A stretch of DNA of 20,956 nucleotides from an uncultured Anaerococcus sp. (GTDB taxonomy: Bacteria > Bacillota > Clostridia > Tissierellales > Peptoniphilaceae): contig URUJ01000013.1 of NCBI GenBank assembly GCA_900551095.1, positions 1-20,956 on the forward strand, in the 5' to 3' direction. The notes under the pieces were generated by a model. The model worked only from the letters and a program-made list of their open reading frames with translations. It was not told the DNA's origin and did no database searches. Of the stretch, positions 7,402 through 14,956 are shown one piece after another. Both the position numbers and the translations under genes were made by a program. How positions within the stretch are numbered: the first letter of the stretch is position 1; each line of letters starts with the position of its first letter.

Positions 7402-7824
7402 TTATTTTTGGACTTCTTTTAAAAAATCACTTGCAAATTTAGCAGCATTTTCCAAATCTTCTTCATTAGGTCTATCCTTGTGAACACCCTTAAATTCGCC
7501 CTTGCAGTGAAATTCCCTATCACTCACGGCTATGCCTACTTTTTTAGCTTCTTTCTTGATCTTTTTAAGGGTTGAGTTTAGCATGGCTGCTGATCCAAAG
7601 TTTACAATTTGACCTACCATTTCTTTATTAAGTGAATTTATATACCTAGCTACTTCTGGAGCTATACTAAAGGCGTAGTAGGAATTTCCCAAAAATAATA
7701 TATCTACAGGCTCTGTGATTGGTTCGCTAATATCTAAAGCTTTAACACCAACTTCCTTTGCTATTGCTTCTGCTAATCTTTTTGTATTTCCTGTCTGTGT
7801 ATAATACCTAACGGCTATTTTCAT
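7402..7824 (-). CDS. Flavodoxin-family protein
   Basis: This is a 140-residue short-chain flavodoxin-like protein. Y-T-Q-T-G-N-T-K-R-L-A (about 8-18) is the FMN phosphate-binding loop. D-I-L-F-L-G-N-S-Y-Y-A-F (42-53) and V-N-F-G-S-A-A-M-L-N-S-T (94-105) mark the strands and loops that normally hold the isoalloxazine ring. It is a likely low-potential electron carrier or small FMN protein in the cytosol. It has no fused iron-sulfur domain, unlike the EFR1 protein at 9451. The ATG has AAAGGA about six bases upstream. It is transcribed in the same direction as the glutaredoxin-like gene but has its own hairpin between, so co-regulation is possible but not shown. Confidence 0.9.
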   Translation of the reverse strand: MKIAVRYYTQTGNTKRLAEAIAKEVGVKALDISEPITEPVDILFLGNSYYAFSIAPEVARYINSLNKEMVGQIVNFGSAAMLNSTLKKIKKEAKKVGIAVSDREFHCKGEFKGVHKDRPNEEDLENAAKFASDFLKEVQK

Positions 7825-8036
7825 TAATAATCCTTTCTATAATAACAAGCAAACATAAAATCCAATGTAAATTAATAAGTTTTTGATCTTATGTTTTGCA
7901 ATTTTTTTAAACATTTCATCTATTATAAACTTTCTTAAGTTTTATCTGTAGGCAAAATAATTAGGCTCGAACTTTCTGCTCCTTAAATACATACCCAAAT
8001 TTTTCAGAAATCAGGCAATTTTTTGAAAATACTTTA

Positions 8037-9170
8037 TTACAAATCAAGATCAGGGACTATTTGTATTTGGTAATCTGGATACATACTTTCCACATCTTTC
8101 TTAATTGTTTCTATCCCTTCCTCAAAATCCATATCAAAACTAAGTACCACGTCAAACCTAATAGTTTTAACTTTTGTATCAACATAAAATCCATGGACCT
8201 GAAGAGCCCAATCATAAGATAGAACTTCTCTTTCTATATGCTTTCTTATTTCCCTAGCTTCTTTATCTTTTGTATTAAATGAATAGACGCCCAGAGCAAT
8301 TAGAATTATTCCATATTTTTTGTAAATTTTATACTGGAGTCTTCTTGTTAATTCATCTACTTCATCAACAGTCATAGTATCAGGAAGCTCAACATGGGCT
8401 GATACATAATATTTGTTAGGTCCGTAATTAAAAATTGCTAAGTCATAGACACCTATGACTGAGTCCTCTTGTTTTATTATTGTCTTGACCTTTTCAACAA
8501 TATCTTTATTTGCTCTATGACCAATCAAATCATCAACAGTCTCTAGCATCATCTCAATCCCTGCTTTAATCATAAAAACAGAAATCACAACTCCTAAATA
8601 AGCTTCAAAGGCTAATCCAAATTTAAGGTAGATTATGGCAGCTACAAAAACTGATAGGGACAGTAGTGAATCAAATAAAGCATCTGACCCTGAAGCGATA
8701 AGGGCGGAAGATCCAACCTTTTCTCCTTGCTTTTTGACATATTTACCAAGCAGATATTTAACAACCACCGCCACACCTATCACAAAGATAGAAAGATGGG
8801 TATATGAAGCATGGCTTGGGTTGATAATTTTTTTGATAGATTCAACAAACGAAGTTATACCAGCATATAAGACAAGAGCTGCAATTATAAGGGAAGAAAT
8901 ATACTCGATCTTACCATAGCCCATTGGATGCTTTTTGTCAGGGGCCTTGCTAGCAAGTTTCTCGCCTATTATAGTTATAACTGATGATAAGGCATCACTC
9001 AGATTATTTACTGCATCAAGTATTAGTGCAATTGAATTAACAAAAAATCCTAAAGAAAGTTTAAAAACTGAAAGAATAACATTTACTAATATTCCAATAA
9101 TACTTGTCCTAACTATTACCTTGCCCCTGACTTCTGCAGCTGTCAAAATATCAAAATTATCGTGTTTCAT
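8037..9170 (-). CDS. Cation diffusion facilitator (CDF) exporter, probably Mn(II) type, with doubled C-terminal domain
   Basis: This 377-residue protein has six predicted TM helices (about 20-210) and the CDF signatures. TM2 has L-D-A-V-N-N-L-S-D-A-L (51-61), with N55 and D59 in the metal-site positions. H-P-M-G-Y-G-K-I-E-Y is at 81-90. TM5 has S-D-A-L-F-D-S (162-168), giving D163-x3-D167. Zinc CDFs usually have H-x3-D in TM5, so the N/D and D/D pattern favours Mn(II) (or Fe) export. This is inference from family knowledge. The cytosolic tail is about 165 residues, roughly twice one CDF dimerisation domain; about 215-295 and 300-375 look like two related alpha/beta units. The ATG has AAAGGA upstream. 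The gene stands alone. Confidence 0.92.
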   Translation of the reverse strand: MKHDNFDILTAAEVRGKVIVRTSIIGILVNVILSVFKLSLGFFVNSIALILDAVNNLSDALSSVITIIGEKLASKAPDKKHPMGYGKIEYISSLIIAALVLYAGITSFVESIKKIINPSHASYTHLSIFVIGVAVVVKYLLGKYVKKQGEKVGSSALIASGSDALFDSLLSLSVFVAAIIYLKFGLAFEAYLGVVISVFMIKAGIEMMLETVDDLIGHRANKDIVEKVKTIIKQEDSVIGVYDLAIFNYGPNKYYVSAHVELPDTMTVDEVDELTRRLQYKIYKKYGIILIALGVYSFNTKDKEAREIRKHIEREVLSYDWALQVHGFYVDTKVKTIRFDVVLSFDMDFEEGIETIKKDVESMYPDYQIQIVPDLDL

Positions 9171-9248
9171 AATATTTCCTTTACTAAAACTACTTCATTA
9201 TCTAAAACTATTTAAATAATTCTACATCAAATTTGCCCGTATAACCAC

Positions 9249-9440
9249 CTAGTCCCCAGTCTTATTTATATTATATAGAAAAACTTGGACTAACTTCATC
9301 TCAGTGCATCTAATCTTTGGTCATAGTTGGCGATAAAAATCCTGGATAGTATTCGAGTCAAACTTCTTAGCCAAGTCCTCTCCTATCTGGCGTCATTATG
9401 AATCATGGACACAAATATAGGCTCCTTTTACTTTCGCCAT
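9249..9440 (-). other. Possible decayed short gene downstream of the EFR1 gene
   Basis: AGGAGT lies six bases upstream of an ATG at 9438-9440 that begins MAKVKGAYICVHDS. The same frame then meets TAA and TGA (9393-9398), continues for 23 protein-like residues (RQIGEDLAKKFDSNTIQDFY and on), meets another TGA (9321-9323), and ends at TAG 9249. Three internal stops in 63 codons is about what random AT-rich DNA gives. The relic reading therefore depends on the ribosome binding site and on the look of the middle segment. No family is recognised. Confidence 0.2.
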
Positions 9441-9450
9441 ATAATTACTC

Positions 9451-10212
9451 CTAATTTTCACTAATTAATTTTTTCAATAAATACCTATCTTTTCCCTGGG
9501 TTTTCTTGCCATATTCAATAGCGGCCACAGGACATTTAGAAATACAGGCTGAACAATGGGTGCATTTGCCATTCCAAATAGGCTTACCATTTCGATAAGA
9601 AATATTATTTAAAACACAAACCTTTTCGCATAGACCGCAAGATATACACTCATCAGTCGCATAAAAGTCCCTATCCTTGACAATAAACTTGAAAAAGATT
9701 GGATTTATAAGAGCTGATTGCAATTTTCCTAATAGTCTTACTTTTTTCTTAGGAAGAGTTTCTTTGTTTTTTATATAAGTGGAGATTTTATCAATTTCCC
9801 TAGTGCTTTCTCTTATTATTCGTCTATTGACTTCATCAGCTTCTAAATCAAAAAGCATGACATAATTTTCTGGCATCCTAATCCCATATAGGCCCCTAAA
9901 ATTAAGGCCGAGTTTTTGTATGTCTTCTTTTATATACTTATAGGCATTGCCATAAGAATCCCCATAATTAATTACAAGATAAAAATCCTTATTGCCCTTA
10001 AAAATACAAGTGCTTAAATATTCTGTTAAAAATCTAGGTACTCTCCAGCTATAGGTAGGGCTTACAAGGACAAAAGGCCTTCCAGATGAAAAATTTTGAG
10101 TTTTTACTTCTTTGATATAAGAAAACAAATCTACTACTTCATCATCCAGGACCTTTCCCAATTTTTTTGCCAAATATTCACTATTACCTGTCCCCGAAAA
10201 ATATAATATCAT
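9451..10212 (-). CDS. EFR1-family ferrodoxin (flavodoxin domain plus two [4Fe-4S] clusters)
   Basis: This is a 253-residue fusion. The N terminus Y-F-S-G-T-G-N-S-E-Y-L-A (4-15) is a flavodoxin FMN-phosphate loop, and S-P-T-Y-S-W-R-V-P-R (51-60) lies in the flavin-contact region. The C terminus carries two complete ferredoxin motifs: Cys189, 192, 195, 199 and Cys217, 220, 223, 227-Pro. This layout is that of EFR1-family proteins. It is expected to move electrons between Fe-S clusters and FMN in the cytosol; its partner is unknown. The ATG has AAGGAG upstream, and this site overlaps the stop region of the interrupted gene before it, so the two are co-transcribed with a gap of nine bases. Confidence 0.92.
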   Translation of the reverse strand: MILYFSGTGNSEYLAKKLGKVLDDEVVDLFSYIKEVKTQNFSSGRPFVLVSPTYSWRVPRFLTEYLSTCIFKGNKDFYLVINYGDSYGNAYKYIKEDIQKLGLNFRGLYGIRMPENYVMLFDLEADEVNRRIIRESTREIDKISTYIKNKETLPKKKVRLLGKLQSALINPIFFKFIVKDRDFYATDECISCGLCEKVCVLNNISYRNGKPIWNGKCTHCSACISKCPVAAIEYGKKTQGKDRYLLKKLISEN

Positions 10213-10221
10213 CTTAACTCC

Positions 10222-10659
10222 TTAGCTAAAATCAAATTCCAAATACTTTTTTAATGGCTTTACAATCTCGAAAATATTTTTTAGTTCATCATCATTCAAA
10301 CCTGATAAATATATCTCGCTTCCTTGGTGGGCGCTGCAGTACTGATGGCCAATTTCAAGTGTGAAAAATTGACTATAATAAGCTATGTCATCTCCTGATC
10401 TTACTTTATAATTTTCCATGAAATATCTTATCATTTGCTTACTTATAAGGCAATCAACATTTGTCAGATACTTTTCTCTATTAAACTTAAGCTTGCTATC
10501 ATAAAAAAACAAACTTTCTAGAATATTTTACTGGTCACTTTCAAAGCTTGCCCTAAATCTTAATCCTGGCTTTAAGAAAATATCGATTATTTCTAACCAC
10601 CAGTTTGGATTCTCCCTAAATATTTCATAATCAATTAAGAATAAATCTAAATTTGTCAT
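10222..10659 (-). pseudogene. Small soluble protein gene interrupted by one in-frame TAA
   Basis: A frame starts at ATG 10657-10659 with AGGA six bases upstream, only eight bases after the previous gene's stop. It runs 43 codons (M-T-N-L-D-L-F-L-I-D-Y-E-I-F-R-E-N-P-N-W), meets TAA at 10528-10530, and then stays open in the same frame for 101 more codons to the stop at 10222. The later part alone has only a weak TTG start at 10510-10512 with no good ribosome binding site. Intact, it would be about 145 residues, acidic and soluble, with no recognised family. One point mutation or one base-call error explains the break. Suppression or reading as two peptides is less likely. Confidence 0.7.
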
Positions 10660-10667
10660 TTACAATC

Positions 10668-11336
10668 CTAGGCAAGCCACCAAGTCCCGTCATGCCTTTG
10701 GTAGAGGTTGCCAATCCTTTCGCAGATGATATTTGAATTAAAATCCTTTATTATGAGTTTGTCATAATAGCGATAGTCTTCGCCTGCCCTATCCTTTTCA
10801 TCATCCCAACCTTCTTCTATCCAGCGATTAATATAGACCTTGCCATCGTCTATCAAAATTACCGATTCGTTTGCTTCAAGTTTGAGAGTTTCTCTATATG
10901 GATAGTAAATTTCTAGGCTATCAGAATCTTGACTTACTAGGTGGAGGTCTTTTCCAATTAGCTCGAGATTATAGGTTGATAAATCTTTAATCTTGTAGTA
11001 AAAAACTTTTTCCAAGCTTGCTCCTGGATAATACTTATAAATATTTGCAAGTCCCTCATTAAAGTCCACTTGCAAAATATAAAAAAATCCATCAATAAAT
11101 ATTGGGCTTCCATAGCCTATATTTTCTTTTTCTTCAAATGGCAAGTAAACTTTTCTTGTTTGATAATCATAAAATCTTACCACTAATCCTTTGTAAGACC
11201 CATCGTGTTTTATGATGTCTTCTATCTCAAAAAAATCATCCATATCGGATAGAGCGTATCCAAAACGTCCTTGGCCTGGTATATTATCAACATATTCGCC
11301 TTTTACTTCTGTAAATTCTTTGTAAATTTTTGTCAT
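10668..11336 (-). CDS. Hypothetical protein, strand-rich, unknown function
   Basis: This 222-residue soluble protein is rich in Tyr, Asp and Glu, with short alternating strands (for example G-L-V-V-R-F-Y-D-Y-Q-T-R-K-V-Y-L-P-F and S-P-I-F-I-D-G-F-F-Y-I-L-Q-V-D-F). These suggest a beta-propeller-like or sandwich fold. No signal peptide, TM segment or known motif is seen. GGAG is 14 bases from the ATG, rather far, but the start sits where the upstream gene's ancestral stop would form an ATGA overlap, so translational coupling is likely. The order is 137-aa gene, this gene, interrupted gene, EFR1, all on one strand. Confidence 0.75.
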   Translation of the reverse strand: MTKIYKEFTEVKGEYVDNIPGQGRFGYALSDMDDFFEIEDIIKHDGSYKGLVVRFYDYQTRKVYLPFEEKENIGYGSPIFIDGFFYILQVDFNEGLANIYKYYPGASLEKVFYYKIKDLSTYNLELIGKDLHLVSQDSDSLEIYYPYRETLKLEANESVILIDDGKVYINRWIEEGWDDEKDRAGEDYRYYDKLIIKDFNSNIICERIGNLYQRHDGTWWLA

Positions 11337-11700
11337 TTTTCGTATTTTTTCTCCATTTTAATTTTATAAGATAAATTTCTATCACATAATATTCGCCATC
11401 TATACCTGGATCTGGAAATGATTTTGCAAGGTCTACCCTGACCTCCCCGCATTTTTCTTTCTTAAAATTATTTTTATCGTCTATAATTATATACTGGATT
11501 CCAAAATATTCTATATATCCCCCATCCGGCTCACCTGGCATGGTTTCAAAAGGCTTTTCTATATCGACACCTATTTTATTTAAATATTCTGCCAAATCTG
11601 GATACGTCTTTCTAACTTCTTTTATATAATTTCTACAATATGAACAATCGCAAATATTGTTAAAATTTCTATAAAAATCTCGAGTTTTCCCTATAGTCAT
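11287..11700 (-). CDS. Hypothetical protein with CxCxxC motif; 3' end probably frameshifted
   Basis: The ATG at 11698-11700 is chosen because AAGGA lies eight bases upstream; an in-frame TTG 24 bases earlier has none. Translation gives 137 residues beginning MTIGKTRDFY. I-C-D-C-S-Y-C-R-N-Y-I (about 12-22) is a compact Cys cluster that could bind metal. G-G-Y-I-E-Y-F-G-I-Q-Y and E-V-R-V-D-L-A-K-S-F-P-D-P-G follow. The last 20 or so residues read as low-complexity Lys/Asn/Arg and overlap the next gene by 50 bases. With one extra A in the A6 tract at 11345-11350 the frame would end in K-K-Y-E-K and a TGA overlapping the next ATG. No family is recognised. It is probably the first gene of a four-gene unit. 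Confidence 0.7.
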   Translation of the reverse strand: MTIGKTRDFYRNFNNICDCSYCRNYIKEVRKTYPDLAEYLNKIGVDIEKPFETMPGEPDGGYIEYFGIQYIIIDDKNNFKKEKCGEVRVDLAKSFPDPGIDGEYYVIEIYLIKLKWRKNTKNDKNLQRIYRSKRRIC

Positions 11701-11831
11701 AAGTATTTTCCTTAATTTTTTCAATAATAATTAATTTTTGCTACACTAAATATAGATTTATTATACCCAACTTAACATGGTCTAGATTTTTAATTCAAAA
11801 TATATTATAATCAAATCAACGAGGTGAGCTT

Positions 11832-12839
11832 ATGTATGAGAAAAAGAAACTGAAAATAATTTTGTACGCCTTTGTATTCTTATTAGCCTTTGGCGTCCTT
11901 GGTTATATGATCCTGCTAAAGGTAAGTTTTGTTGATGCCCTTTACATGACGGTTATCACAATCTCTACTGTTGGTTTCGGTGAGGTTGGCACAGGTAGCG
12001 ATGCGTCGGAAATTTTTTCGATTTTAATGATATTTTTGGGTGTTGGTATAGTTGGTTATACCTTTACTACTGTGGTTGCTATGTTTGTAGAAGGAAAAGT
12101 TGGTGACTTATGGAAGGGAAGCAAAATGGATAAGCAAATTTCTAAATTAGAAAATCACTATATAATCTGTGGTTCAGGCGAACTTGCGGAAGTAATTATA
12201 AACAAATTTATAAAGGAACAATTAGACTTTGTTGTCATAACAGATAAAAAAGATGACCTACACGACTATAGCCACCATGATATTCTCGTGGTAGAAGGCC
12301 ACTCTACAGAAGAAAATATTCTAGAAAAAGCTGGAATTAGTAAGGCTAAGGGACTACTTGCTACCCTTGATTCAGAAGTGGATAATATTGTAACAGTCCT
12401 TACCGCAAGAAATATGAATAGAGAAATCTATATAATCGCAAACTCAATTACTAAGTCAGGTTCTGATAAACTGATGAAAGTCGGTGCAAATAAGACTCTT
12501 TCTGCTACAGAAATAAGTGGAAAAAGAATGGCCTCCCTAATGATAAAACCAAATATAATCTCATTTCTTGATGTGGTCACAAGAGTAGGCGACGTAGAGC
12601 TTGACCTTGAGGAAGTCATAGTAAAAAGAGGATCATACCTAGAAAACAAAAATCTCCTAGAAGCACAAATTCCAAATAAAACAGGGCTTACAATCCTTGC
12701 AATAAAAGAATATAGTAATGAAAGAATGATTTTTAACCCACCAGTTGATTACACCTTTAGTATCGGCGACGTTCTAATAGTCCTAGGTCGTGAAGACCAG
12801 GTTGATAAATTAAGGAATCTAGGAGATGAAAGTAAGTAA
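11832..12839 (+). CDS. Potassium channel with RCK (TrkA-N/TrkA-C) domains, MthK-like
   Basis: This 335-residue protein has two TM helices (about 8-28 and 58-86) flanking a pore loop with the selectivity filter T-I-S-T-V-G-F-G-E (43-51). A cytosolic Rossmann RCK-N domain follows (from about 109): Y-I-I-C-G-S-G-E-L-A-E (110-120), a GxGxxA variant of the nucleotide-binding loop. An RCK-C domain covers about 250-332 (I-S-F-L-D-V-V-T-R-V-G through D-V-L-I-V-L-G). It conducts K+ and is probably gated by a ligand bound to the RCK ring (Ca2+ or nucleotide in relatives). The ATG has GAGGTGAGC upstream, and a TATAAT lies about 25 bases before that. The gene is alone on its strand with its own terminator. 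Confidence 0.92.
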   Translation: MYEKKKLKIILYAFVFLLAFGVLGYMILLKVSFVDALYMTVITISTVGFGEVGTGSDASEIFSILMIFLGVGIVGYTFTTVVAMFVEGKVGDLWKGSKMDKQISKLENHYIICGSGELAEVIINKFIKEQLDFVVITDKKDDLHDYSHHDILVVEGHSTEENILEKAGISKAKGLLATLDSEVDNIVTVLTARNMNREIYIIANSITKSGSDKLMKVGANKTLSATEISGKRMASLMIKPNIISFLDVVTRVGDVELDLEEVIVKRGSYLENKNLLEAQIPNKTGLTILAIKEYSNERMIFNPPVDYTFSIGDVLIVLGREDQVDKLRNLGDESK

Positions 12840-12859
12840 GGCTAGCTTTGTCTAGCCTT
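12838..12859 (+). terminator. Terminator of the K+ channel gene
   Basis: AAGGCTAG (12838-12845), a six-base loop, then CTAGCCTT (12852-12859) and TTATAAT. It overlaps the last bases of the stop codon. The T tract on the minus strand is poor, so it mainly serves the plus-strand gene. Confidence 0.8.
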
Positions 12860-12879
12860 TTATAATCTATATTTTTCTT

Positions 12880-13923
12880 CTAATTCATTAAATATTTAGT
12901 AGCTCTCCCCTTACCCATTTGTCTAATAAAACCTTTGTCCTTTAAATCTTTCAGTGCTCTTTCTATAGTTCGTTGAGAAATATCTGGGCATAGAATAATT
13001 AAATCTGATTTTGATAAAGGTTCTAGTGCATTTTCAAAGACTTTCATCACCCTTTCTGATGATGATATAGATTTTTCTTCTATAAGTTTGAACCTATCAT
13101 CACATTCCTTATAAGCTTTGTAAATCACAAATAACATATACTCAATAGAAGGTAATTCATCATTAGAACCATCATGCCAATTTTTGCTTGACTCATTTAG
13201 TTTTTCATAGTATATATCTTTGCTCTCTTCAATAATCATTTCTAAAGAAATATATTTGCCTACAAAGAATTCATTTTTATAAAGTAATAAAAGTGTCAAC
13301 AATCGTGACATCCTTCCGTTTCCATCAAAAAATGGGTGTATGCATAGAAAGTCATGTATGACAACCGGTATTAACAAAAGTGAAGGGATTTTGGCATCAA
13401 TAGCTTCATTGTAGGCGTTTACCATCTTTTCAATATAAATCTCTGTTTCAAAAGCTGATACAGGTTGAAATCTTATTTTTTTCTCACCAATAGAATTGAT
13501 TTCGACTATACTATTATCCATAGCTTTAAACTTACCTTTATGGTTTTCTCTAGAATAGGCATAAAGCCTATTGTGTAAGGTTAGGATATTATTCTTAGTC
13601 AATTCAATATTATCGTAATTATCATGAATGATATCCAATACTTCCTTATAGCCATATATTTCTTCTTCATTTCTATTTCTTGGATTTGTTTTTCTATTCA
13701 TTAATTCCTCAAGCCTGGTATCATTAGTTGAGATCCCCTCGATAGCATTTGATGACTTTGTTGATTGAATTTTGGCTATTTCTACCATCTTATCAAGAAC
13801 ATCTGAAAAATTCCTGACATAGAGTTCTTGTTTGCCCTTGTACTCATAAATACCTGCAATCATATCATATGTTTTAGCAGATATATTTAAATTAATAAGT
13901 TTTTTATAATCAAAATCTCTCAT
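12880..13923 (-). CDS. Fic-family protein (class II layout) with C-terminal winged helix
   Basis: This is a 347-residue protein. S-N-A-I-E-G at 58-63 fits the [S/T]xxxE[G/N] inhibitory motif in an N-terminal helix, which defines class II Fic proteins. The catalytic loop H-P-F-F-D-G-N-G-R is complete at 196-204 (His196, Asp200, Arg204). It is preceded by the usual H-D-F-L-C-I. Residues about 285-347 form a winged helix (L-S-K-S-D-L-I-I-L-C-P-D-I-S-Q-R-T-I-E-R-A-L) that probably binds DNA. The family transfers AMP to Thr/Ser/Tyr of target proteins; here the target is unknown. The start is set by AAGGAGG just before the ATG. Six TGGCG/CGCCA sites upstream suggest autoregulation through the winged helix (inference). 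Confidence 0.93.
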   Translation of the reverse strand: MRDFDYKKLINLNISAKTYDMIAGIYEYKGKQELYVRNFSDVLDKMVEIAKIQSTKSSNAIEGISTNDTRLEELMNRKTNPRNRNEEEIYGYKEVLDIIHDNYDNIELTKNNILTLHNRLYAYSRENHKGKFKAMDNSIVEINSIGEKKIRFQPVSAFETEIYIEKMVNAYNEAIDAKIPSLLLIPVVIHDFLCIHPFFDGNGRMSRLLTLLLLYKNEFFVGKYISLEMIIEESKDIYYEKLNESSKNWHDGSNDELPSIEYMLFVIYKAYKECDDRFKLIEEKSISSSERVMKVFENALEPLSKSDLIILCPDISQRTIERALKDLKDKGFIRQMGKGRATKYLMN

Positions 13924-13938
13924 TCAGCCCTCCTTTCT

Positions 13939-14032
13939 CGCCATTATACCTGTTTTGGCGTAGATAAAAAGAGTGTGGCGAGATTAATCTCGCCATATTT
14001 GCTCATTTGGCGTAGAAAAATAGAATGTGGCG
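13939..14032 (-). promoter_or_regulatory. Fic-gene promoter with six TGGCG/CGCCA operator-like sites
   Basis: CGCCA occurs at 13939 and 13991, TGGCG at 13956, 13976, 14008 and 14028 (plus-strand starts). The two direct pairs repeat as TTGGCGTAGA-(about 15)-TGTGGCGA, 52 bp apart, with 20 bp between the two sites in each pair. The sites at 13976-13995 form a perfect 20-bp palindrome, TGGCGAGATTAATCTCGCCA. On the minus strand TATAAT (13943-13948) is a good -10 hexamer whose end touches the nearest site, 20 to 25 bases before the Fic start codon. Binding by the Fic winged helix or another repressor is inferred. Confidence 0.65.
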
Positions 14033-14044
14033 ATATTATTTAGC

Positions 14045-14947
14045 CTATTTTTTATCTTTTATTTGAATCAGTGCAAGAAAGATTGTTAGGATAAATAAAA
14101 ATATAGCAAAGCTTCCATATAGCGGGCGGGCTTGGATGATTTCTAGTTTGATTAATCCGGTTATACAATAGGCATACATTGCAAACCAGAAGGTCAAAAG
14201 TGGGTAGTCTTTAATTCTGCTGATTCTTATCAAATTTCTATTTTTTATTAAATATAATATTAATCTTATAAAAATATAGGCCCACAAAATTACAAAGGCT
14301 ATAAATGAGAACCATTCGTCTGTTATCTTATCTAAAAATAGGGAAATATAAGAACAAATTCCTACAAAGGCCACTCCACCAAGTCCAATTAAGAGGGACT
14401 TTCCAATATTAAGTTTTAGCTTCCTGTCACAATTTTCCCAACTTTTTAGAGTCATATAGACTATTGCAGGCACTTCAAACATATAACCTAAAAAATTGAC
14501 CCAAATTACGGACATAAACATATGGTGGTTTATAATAAGGTTTATCGGACGACCGTCCCAAACCCAAAATCCGCCATCAAGTCTTATGGCAACTACATCT
14601 AAAAGAAGATCCATACTTACAATTAGCCAACCTGCTAAAAGAGCAGTCATAAGCTTCTTTAAGGAAAATTTTCTAGCAATTCTTAGAGCACAAACCGTGA
14701 TTCCTCCCCACATCAGCCCTCCAAAAAATGGAAATTGGTAGGGGCTAAATCCAACACTTATAAAAAAATCATCGTTATAGTGGTAAATATCAGTTAATCT
14801 TACTGCAAGTAGCTCTAAAGAAAATCCTGCAATGGCACCTGAAATTAACAGGCCAAGCTCTTTATAATTCTTATTTTTAAATATATCATAAAGAAGGATT
14901 GCTACTATAACATAACACATTATTTCAAAACTATTTATCCAATTCAT
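14045..14947 (-). CDS. Polytopic membrane protein resembling the carotenoid biosynthesis (PF04240/CruF) family
   Basis: This 300-residue protein has about eight hydrophobic helices and no signal peptide. M-D-L-L-L-D-V-V-A-I-R-L-D-G-G-F-W-V-W (112-130) and W-V-N-F-L-G-Y (149-155) resemble the conserved D-L-x-x-D, G-F-W-x-W and S-N-F-L-G motifs of the PF04240 carotenoid hydratase-like family. No other carotenoid gene is present, so the real substrate may differ. The start ATG has AAGGAGG and lies nine bases after the stop of the transporter upstream, so the two are translationally linked. No terminator is seen before the Fic promoter region. Confidence 0.65.
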   Translation of the reverse strand: MNWINSFEIMCYVIVAILLYDIFKNKNYKELGLLISGAIAGFSLELLAVRLTDIYHYNDDFFISVGFSPYQFPFFGGLMWGGITVCALRIARKFSLKKLMTALLAGWLIVSMDLLLDVVAIRLDGGFWVWDGRPINLIINHHMFMSVIWVNFLGYMFEVPAIVYMTLKSWENCDRKLKLNIGKSLLIGLGGVAFVGICSYISLFLDKITDEWFSFIAFVILWAYIFIRLILYLIKNRNLIRISRIKDYPLLTFWFAMYAYCITGLIKLEIIQARPLYGSFAIFLFILTIFLALIQIKDKK

Positions 14948-14956
14948 AAACCCTCC

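Noticed and set aside
7950..8036. Short minus-strand frame starting MYLRSRKFEPNYFAYR
   Set aside because: Sixteen codons, no ribosome binding site, no recognisable match.
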